This document shows positions 58,777-64,000 of a stretch of DNA of 64,000 nucleotides, piece by piece (the first letter of the stretch is position 1; the number at the start of each line of letters is the position of its first letter). Both the position numbers and the translations under genes were made by a program. The stretch is from Clostridia bacterium (GTDB lineage: Bacteria; Bacillota_A; Clostridia; Christensenellales; Borkfalkiaceae), in contig JAFTIG010000060.1 in NCBI GenBank assembly GCA_017457015.1, forward strand, positions 1 to 64,000. The letters run 5' to 3'. Below the pieces are notes generated by a model. The model saw only the letters and a program-made list of their open reading frames with translations. It had not been told where the DNA came from and searched no databases.

Positions 58777-60606
58777 ATGAATAAATATTTGAAATCTTTT
58801 GTTTACATAATATTTGACGTGGTAGTTCTTGTAGCAATGAACTTATTGACGTTCGTCGTCTTGCGCGACAATATTGCCGCGTGCGTAGGCGAAGGTTGGC
58901 CTTTCCTTTTAGGGGAAATTGCTATCGTCGTCTTGCTTAACTTCTTATTTAAACTTTATACTGGGCTATGGAGTTACGCAGGTTTTTGGGAAGCGATAAG
59001 AATAGGGTGTTCGGCGCTCATTACGTTGTTTTACAACATGGTCGTCGCAATCGTAGTCATAGGCTTTACGTTCGAGTGGGCGCTCATATCCACGATATGC
59101 ATATACGCTCTTATCTTTTTAAGTAGGTTTGCGTCAAGGATGGGGCATTCCGTACGTCAGTACAAGAGCATGCGTGATTACGGCGGTAATTTTACGAGAG
59201 TTATGATAATAGGTGCGGGCAACGCTTGCGCTGCGCTCATTAAAGAAATGCGCGATTCGGTAAGGTCAAAGATGAACCCCGTTTGTTTAATCGACGACGA
59301 TCCGAATAAGATAAATAGATACGTCAACGGCGTAAAAGTAGTAGGTACTACCGCACAAGTAGAGTTTTTTGCTAATAAATACAACGTTCAGGAAATAATC
59401 ATAGCAATACCGTCGGCAAGTAAAAAACTTATAAACCATTTAGTTTCGCAATGCCAAGCGGTGCCGTGTAAGATAAAAACTATACCGAGCATGTATCAAC
59501 TTGCGTCGGGGCAAGTTTCGGTATCTGATATTAAAGAAGTTAGTATAGACGACCTTTTAGGGCGCGACCAAGTAAAGGTAAATCTCGACGAGATTATCGG
59601 TTACATAGAAGGCAAGACGGTGCTAGTTACGGGTGGCGGTGGATCTATCGGTAGCGAACTTTGCCGTCAGATAGCATCGCACAACCCCGAACAACTTATT
59701 ATACTCGATATATACGAGAATAACGCTTACGATATACAGCAAGAACTTTTAAGAAAAATTCCTAACCTTAATCTTTTGGTACTTATTGCAAGCGTTAGGG
59801 ACAAGAAGAAGATAGAGTCTATCTTTGAAACCTATAAACCGCAAATAGTATTCCACGCGGCGGCGCACAAGCACGTTCCGCTTATGGAAACCAGTCCTAA
59901 CGAAGCGGTAAAGAACAACGTTGGCGGTACGCTCAACGTTGCGGAAATGGCAGGAAAGTACGGCGCGGAAAGGTTTATACTTATAAGCACGGACAAGGCA
60001 GTTAACCCCACGAACATAATGGGCGCAACCAAGCGTATATGCGAAATGATTATTCAGACGATGGATAAAAAGTTCGATACCGAATATGTAGCGGTTAGAT
60101 TTGGTAACGTTTTGGGCTCGAACGGATCGGTTATTCCGTTATTTAAAAAGCAGATAAAAGAAGGCGGACCGGTTACGGTTACGCATAAAGAAATAGTAAG
60201 GTACTTTATGACGATTCCCGAAGCGGTAAGTCTAGTGTTGCAAGCAGGGGCTTATGCTAAGGGTGGGGAAATTTTCGTTCTTGACATGGGCGATCCGGTA
60301 AGAATTTACGACCTTGCGGAAAATATGATAAGACTTTCGGGTTTTGAACCGCACGAAGATATAGAGATAAAGGTAACGGGACTACGCCCCGGTGAAAAAC
60401 TTTATGAAGAAAGACTTATGGAAGAAGAAGGTCTTACACAGACGGAGAATAAAATGATTTCCATAGGCAAGCCTTTGGAAATCGACGAGAAGAATTTATT
60501 CAGTAAGTTAAAGCAACTTGAGAAAGAAGCGGTTGCAGAGACGGATAAAATGAAAGAACTCGTTCACGAACTCGTTCCGACTTATAAAATCGATACGAGA
60601 AATTAA
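58777..60606 (+). CDS. Membrane nucleotide-sugar 4,6-dehydratase (FlaA1/WbpM/CapD type)
   Basis: A 609-residue protein with four membrane helices (about 8-110), a CoA-binding-like Rossmann domain (VMIIGAGNACAALIKEM), and a C-terminal extended SDR. The NAD site is TGGGGSIGSELCRQIA (from T285), followed by AAHKHVPLMETSP. The catalytic position reads NIMGATKR, with Met instead of Tyr, as is usual for this subfamily. It converts UDP-GlcNAc-type sugars to 4-keto-6-deoxy forms for surface glycans. ATG 58777 follows AGGAGA. Its stop overlaps the converging gene by four bases. Confidence 0.93.
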   Translation: MNKYLKSFVYIIFDVVVLVAMNLLTFVVLRDNIAACVGEGWPFLLGEIAIVVLLNFLFKLYTGLWSYAGFWEAIRIGCSALITLFYNMVVAIVVIGFTFEWALISTICIYALIFLSRFASRMGHSVRQYKSMRDYGGNFTRVMIIGAGNACAALIKEMRDSVRSKMNPVCLIDDDPNKINRYVNGVKVVGTTAQVEFFANKYNVQEIIIAIPSASKKLINHLVSQCQAVPCKIKTIPSMYQLASGQVSVSDIKEVSIDDLLGRDQVKVNLDEIIGYIEGKTVLVTGGGGSIGSELCRQIASHNPEQLIILDIYENNAYDIQQELLRKIPNLNLLVLIASVRDKKKIESIFETYKPQIVFHAAAHKHVPLMETSPNEAVKNNVGGTLNVAEMAGKYGAERFILISTDKAVNPTNIMGATKRICEMIIQTMDKKFDTEYVAVRFGNVLGSNGSVIPLFKKQIKEGGPVTVTHKEIVRYFMTIPEAVSLVLQAGAYAKGGEIFVLDMGDPVRIYDLAENMIRLSGFEPHEDIEIKVTGLRPGEKLYEERLMEEEGLTQTENKMISIGKPLEIDEKNLFSKLKQLEKEAVAETDKMKELVHELVPTYKIDTRN

Positions 60607-62030
60607 TTGAATTTGCGTTTATAAAATTGCGTTAAAAGTGGCAGCGGCTTATCGTCGCTGTCATTTTTATTAGTTATACCGCACACTGAGATCATAGTGG
60701 TCATATATATGAGAATAATATTGACTTCACTGTTTTCTATAATCCCGTAAACGGCAAAGATTACAAACGACAAGAGTACGAATTTACCGAATACAGTGCC
60801 GTTTGAAGTTATAAGTTTAATTCTTGCAACGTAGTAAAGGACGTACGCTAAAAGTCCTACGATACCGGCGCATGCAAGGACGTGGAAGAAAGTAGAGTGA
60901 TAGTATCCACGGAAAAAGTTATTGTCGTAAAGTGATAATTTGTAACTGCCGTATCCGTATCCTGCGCCGAAAACGGGGTTTTCAAGGAAACGGTCGATTG
61001 CGCTATTATAGGCGATAGAACGCCTGTTATCGACGGACGCCTTCGATAACAGTGCGGTCAAAAAATCAAACTTGAACGCAATCAAATATCCTATGGCGAG
61101 CACCGCGCCCGTTATTAAAATAACGTAAAAGATTTTGAGCGGTTTGTAGTTGCGTTTATATACGTTTGTCATAAGGAAAAACATTATCACGGGCGTAAAT
61201 CCTAAAAGAACTGCCATCGAGCCTTCGCTTGCGGTAAAGATTATAGAGCCGTATAAAAACAATAGTTCAATAATTCCGTAGCGCAATTTTTTTGCGCTTG
61301 TCATAAGATAGCAACAAACGGGCACGGCGATTATTATAAGATTTGCGACGTGGTTTACGTTTGCCCAGCAAAAACCGGGGAAGGAAAATTCAATATAGCC
61401 GTGAATTTTGACGTGTGCGGTAGCGTAAAGAAGTTGCATGCACGCAAGGTTTATTGCCGTTAAAAAACAAAAGCAAAAATATTTTCTTAAATCGACTCTG
61501 CCGTTTGTCTTTAGGTTATTTAAGAGTAAAAAGTGTATGGCGGCAGGCACTAACCCCGCAATGAAAAGATTTGCCATGCCCGAACTGAAATTGTTCAAAA
61601 ATTTCTCACCTAATCCGCCCAAGAATAAAAGAACGAACAAGCATATACAAACGATTAAAAATTTATCTACGCGCCATTTTTGTATAGGGTAAATTATGAA
61701 ATGCGCAACGAGAGCAACTGCAAAAATTGCAAAGCAGATAATACAAGGTATTGCCGATTGTAGTGAAGAAAACATTTCCACGGAATTTCTAAACGACATA
61801 GGCAGAATAAAAAGAGCGGGGATTATCGGTGCAAAGTCATCGTAAACTAAAAGCACGAAACACGCCGTTAAAAGGACGAATATAAATCCTAGAAGTTGAA
61901 CGTCCATAGTCCAAAAAAGCAGAACTATTAGCGCCATATATACGGGGTAGAAAGGTCCGTAAAAGAAATTTTCAGTTTTTTTTCGTGCGGCTAAAATTTT
62001 GCCGTTTAAATTTAATCTTAAAGTAAACAT
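60603..62030 (-). CDS. O-antigen ligase/polymerase-like membrane protein
   Basis: A 475-residue, about 12-TM protein of the Wzy_C (O-antigen ligase) superfamily. The large loop between late helices contains NPVFGAGYGYGSYKLSLYDNN and RGYYHSTFFHVLACAGIVGLL, the family pattern for the conserved His/Arg loop. It would polymerise or transfer lipid-linked glycans outside the membrane. ATG 62030 is chosen: upstream in-frame codons lie inside the promoter. The ATG follows a -10 by six bases with no clear ribosome site. A terminator for the opposite operon lies inside its 3' end. Confidence 0.87.
   Translation of the reverse strand: MFTLRLNLNGKILAARKKTENFFYGPFYPVYMALIVLLFWTMDVQLLGFIFVLLTACFVLLVYDDFAPIIPALFILPMSFRNSVEMFSSLQSAIPCIICFAIFAVALVAHFIIYPIQKWRVDKFLIVCICLFVLLFLGGLGEKFLNNFSSGMANLFIAGLVPAAIHFLLLNNLKTNGRVDLRKYFCFCFLTAINLACMQLLYATAHVKIHGYIEFSFPGFCWANVNHVANLIIIAVPVCCYLMTSAKKLRYGIIELLFLYGSIIFTASEGSMAVLLGFTPVIMFFLMTNVYKRNYKPLKIFYVILITGAVLAIGYLIAFKFDFLTALLSKASVDNRRSIAYNSAIDRFLENPVFGAGYGYGSYKLSLYDNNFFRGYYHSTFFHVLACAGIVGLLAYVLYYVARIKLITSNGTVFGKFVLLSFVIFAVYGIIENSEVNIILIYMTTMISVCGITNKNDSDDKPLPLLTQFYKRKFN
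60639..60668 (+). terminator. Terminator of the dxs operon, inside the opposing gene
   Basis: TGGCAGCG (60639-60646) pairs with CGCTGTCA (60656-60663; one G-T pair) around 9 bases, followed by TTTTT. It lies within the last codons of the minus-strand ligase gene. Confidence 0.8.
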
Positions 62031-62036
62031 GCCTAA

Positions 62037-62065
62037 ATTATAGCATAAACGCCGTTTAATAGCAA
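62037..62065 (-). promoter_or_regulatory. Promoter of the O-antigen ligase-like gene, positioned for a leaderless start
   Basis: Minus strand TTGCTA (62065-62060), 17-bp spacer ending TGC, TATAAT (62042-62037), then six bases and the ATG at 62030. Confidence 0.8.
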
Positions 62066-62115
62066 GATAAATATAACTTTTAAGGCGATTTTTGCAAAAA
62101 CTGTTCAAAAAAGGT

Positions 62116-62143
62116 TTGCACACGGTCAAATCTATGGTATACT
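62116..62143 (+). promoter_or_regulatory. Promoter of the ABC exporter gene
   Basis: TTGCAC (62116-62121), 16-bp spacer ending TGG, TATACT (62138-62143); extended -10. A second TATAAT starts at 62143. Confidence 0.75.
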
Positions 62144-62208
62144 ATAATCGGCGTTTTTTAGGACGCGAAACTCAAAAGTTTATTTATTAATAAATAAAAG
62201 GAAAGAAA

Positions 62209-63867
62209 ATGAGAACGTCCGCATCTGTAAAATGGTTATGGCAAAAATCCAAAAAGCAACGCGTGAAAATGCTCGTGCTTATTTTAGCCAACGCCTTTTT
62301 CTCAATGCTGTCCATTGCCTTTGCCTTTTTAATGAAAGAAATTATAGACAGCGCGTCCGAATATCACGATTTAAATAGACTGATTGCCTTTTCTATAGGG
62401 ATAGCAGGGGTAGTAATACTTCAATTCGTTTTCAGAATTTTGATTAACGGACTTTCCGCACATATAACGGCAAGGCTAGAAATGGATTATAAAACGGGAC
62501 TTTTTAAATCCATACTCGGCAAAAAGCACGAAAAGATTACTACATATCACAGCGGAGAACTGTTAAATCGTTTAACTAGCGACGTAACCATCGTTGCCGA
62601 CGGCGTGGCGAGTATAATACCCACGGTCGTTTCGGCGTTCGCAAGGCTTATATGCGCAGTCGTTGCACTCGTTATTTTAGACTGGATATTCGCAGTGGCG
62701 TTTACCGTTGCAGGACTCATGGTTTTTTTGACTATATCTTTGCTACGCGGTAAACTCAAAAGTCTACATAAACGCACGCAGGAAACGGATGGAAAGGTTC
62801 GTTCGTTTATGCAAGAGTGTATCGAGAACTTATTGGCGGTAAAAGTCTTTTCGGTAAACGACAGGATTGAAAAACAGGCAACCGATCTACAAGAAAGAAA
62901 TTTTAAGATAAAGATGCAGAGAAGAAATTATTCGGTCGTCGGGCACGCCGTGTATAATTTTATTTTCAGCGCAGGGTATCTATTCGCGTTAATCTACGGT
63001 GGAATAAAGATTCTTAACGATCCGCTCTTTACTTACGGTGCGCTCTCTGCAATACTTCAACTTGTAAACAACGTTCAAGTACCGTTTGCGTCGCTGTCTA
63101 ACGTTTTGCCAAAGTATTATTCTATGATAGCGTCGACCGAGCGTCTTATAGAGATAGAAAATATAGAAGACGAACAGCACGGCGATCTATTAGATAGGGA
63201 CGGCGTGTACGCTAAAATGAAAGGAATAGTTGCGGACCAAGTAGATTTTACTTACGATAGGGACAAAATCTTAAAGGACGCTAGCGTGTATATAAACAAG
63301 GGGGATTTCGTCGCTATAACTGGAACGTCGGGTGTTGGCAAAAGTACGCTTATCAAACTTATGCTCGGTGTTTATCCTACCGACAGTGGCTCTGTGTATA
63401 TTGATACTGAAGACGGAAAAGTTTTGCTCGACAGTACCACTCGTTCGCTATTTTCGTACGTTCCGCAAGGCAATATGTTATTTAGCGGTACACTTAAAGA
63501 CAACGTGACCTTTATTCGTGCGGATGCTAGTGAAGACGAGATTAACTTTGCGCTAAAGGTAAGTTGTGCGGACGAGTTCATTTCCGCTTTGCCGAACGGA
63601 CTTGACACAGAAGTCGGTGAAAACGGTGTAGGATTATCGGAAGGACAAGTTCAACGCATAGCGATTGCGCGTGCGATACTCACTAAAGCACCCGTGATTT
63701 TACTCGACGAAGCGACCAGCGCGCTCGACGAGATGACCGAAGCGAAAGTTTTGGATAATTTAAAGGCTTTAGAAGACGTAACGCTTATAATAGTTTCGCA
63801 TAAAAAGGCGGCTCTCGGCATTTGTAATAGGCGCATACGCATAGAAAATAAAAAGATTAAAGAATAA
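62209..63867 (+). CDS. ABC exporter, fused membrane and ATPase domains
   Basis: A 552-residue half-transporter. Six membrane helices (about 20-300) with the type IV exporter fold include SGELLNRLTSDVTIVADGV. The ATPase (about 330-552) shows Walker A GTSGVGKST (K378), signature LSEGQVQRIAIARAI (Glu replaces the usual second Gly), Walker B VILLDEATSALD and switch SHKK. It would act as a homodimer exporting lipid, glycan precursor or peptide; the position beside surface-glycan genes suggests an envelope substrate. AAAGGAAAG precedes ATG. Confidence 0.92.
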   Translation: MRTSASVKWLWQKSKKQRVKMLVLILANAFFSMLSIAFAFLMKEIIDSASEYHDLNRLIAFSIGIAGVVILQFVFRILINGLSAHITARLEMDYKTGLFKSILGKKHEKITTYHSGELLNRLTSDVTIVADGVASIIPTVVSAFARLICAVVALVILDWIFAVAFTVAGLMVFLTISLLRGKLKSLHKRTQETDGKVRSFMQECIENLLAVKVFSVNDRIEKQATDLQERNFKIKMQRRNYSVVGHAVYNFIFSAGYLFALIYGGIKILNDPLFTYGALSAILQLVNNVQVPFASLSNVLPKYYSMIASTERLIEIENIEDEQHGDLLDRDGVYAKMKGIVADQVDFTYDRDKILKDASVYINKGDFVAITGTSGVGKSTLIKLMLGVYPTDSGSVYIDTEDGKVLLDSTTRSLFSYVPQGNMLFSGTLKDNVTFIRADASEDEINFALKVSCADEFISALPNGLDTEVGENGVGLSEGQVQRIAIARAILTKAPVILLDEATSALDEMTEAKVLDNLKALEDVTLIIVSHKKAALGICNRRIRIENKKIKE

Positions 63868-63914
63868 TTTTTTGATAAATTTTAACCTAATGGCTAAAAT
63901 GGTGTAAATTAAAT

Positions 63915-63942
63915 TTGATTTTTTAAATATTTGTGATACAAT
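63915..63942 (+). promoter_or_regulatory. Promoter of the right-edge gene
   Basis: TTGATT (63915-63920), 16-bp spacer ending TGA, TACAAT (63937-63942); extended -10. Confidence 0.75.
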
Positions 63943-63949
63943 ATTACGG

Positions 63950-63968
63950 TAGCAAACTTTGGTTGCTA
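63950..63968. promoter_or_regulatory. Inverted repeat at the transcription start of the right-edge gene
   Basis: TAGCAA (63950-63955) and TTGCTA (63963-63968) flank seven bases, placed at about +1 to +19 of the predicted transcript, a good operator position. Confidence 0.6.
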
Positions 63969-63985
63969 TTAAGGGAGAAAGAATT

Positions 63986-64000
63986 GTGACGATAAAAGAT
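63986..64000 (+). CDS. Start of a probable LacI-family regulator (3' truncated)
   Basis: GTG at 63986 follows AAGGGAG (63971-63977) and encodes V/M-T-I-K-D before the window ends. MTIKD is the common opening of LacI-family regulators (MTIKDIAKxAGVS). Only five codons are visible, so this rests on the opening, the promoter, the ribosome site and the operator-like repeat upstream. Confidence 0.5.

Noticed and set aside
1..64000. tRNA, rRNA, CRISPR arrays, insertion sequences or prophage
   Set aside because: No cloverleaf, repeat-spacer array, transposase, integrase or phage structural gene was seen.

Overview
This is an AT-rich stretch of a low-GC Firmicutes genome, most likely a gut-type Clostridia. 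The evidence is the strong Shine-Dalgarno sites, near-consensus SigA promoters (TTGACA, about 17 bp, TATAAT, often with a TGn extension), AddAB instead of RecBCD, a THF riboswitch with FolT, SpoVB- and SpoIIQ-like genes, QueH, and the CpsB/CpsD phosphatase-kinase pair. I see no rRNA, tRNA, CRISPR array, insertion sequence or prophage. No gene-free stretch exceeds about 260 bases; the longest gaps (177-424, 35890-36143, 46779-47032, 56716-56953) hold promoters, terminators or palindromes.

Layout. 1-5.8 kb: end of a Cys-rich protein, a GH28-like beta-helix protein, a LemA operon and an MFS transporter. 5.8-12.1 kb: SDR oxidoreductase, HU, an unrecognised protein, then an envelope cluster (small secreted protein, SpoIIQ-like M23 peptidase, M1 metallopeptidase lipoprotein, LRR lipoprotein). 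12.2-22.3 kb: lipoprotein, addB-addA, a small membrane protein and a repeat-rich lipoprotein. 22.4-25.3 kb: CpsD-CpsB, peptidase E and QueH. 25.3-32.7 kb: serine hydrolase, NagA, the DUF421/DUF4363 pair, THF riboswitch-folT, cardiolipin synthase and a VTT membrane protein. 32.7-35.9 kb: nucleoside hydrolase divergent from an RpiR regulator and an OPA-type transporter. 35.9-43.5 kb: perfect palindromes, a divergent XRE regulator/small membrane protein locus, and a two-component system with membrane proteins and an ABC-FtsX fusion. 43.5-50 kb: SpoVB-like flippase, LysM protein, archaeal-type AspRS, DegV, a YegP-repeat protein and RsmE. 50-56.7 kb: a VTT-acyltransferase fusion, a YfcC transporter, GH2 glycosidase and M29 aminopeptidase. 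56.9-64 kb: dxs, a membrane nucleotide-sugar dehydratase, an O-antigen ligase-like protein, an ABC exporter and the start of a probable LacI regulator.

Themes. Much of the window concerns the cell envelope: polysaccharide control and assembly (CpsD/B, dehydratase, flippase, ligase), phospholipid synthesis beside VTT proteins, and lipoproteins. Two recurrent expression architectures stand out. Four genes (addB, nucleoside hydrolase, LysM protein, O-antigen ligase-like) have a -10 hexamer exactly 6 bases before their ATG and no Shine-Dalgarno, so they are candidate leaderless mRNAs. Three genes (8252, 9440 and riboswitch-controlled folT at 29033) carry their Shine-Dalgarno inside the 3' arm of a terminator-like hairpin whose T-run abuts the ATG. 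The transcriptional terminator of the dxs operon also lies inside the coding sequence of the converging ligase gene.
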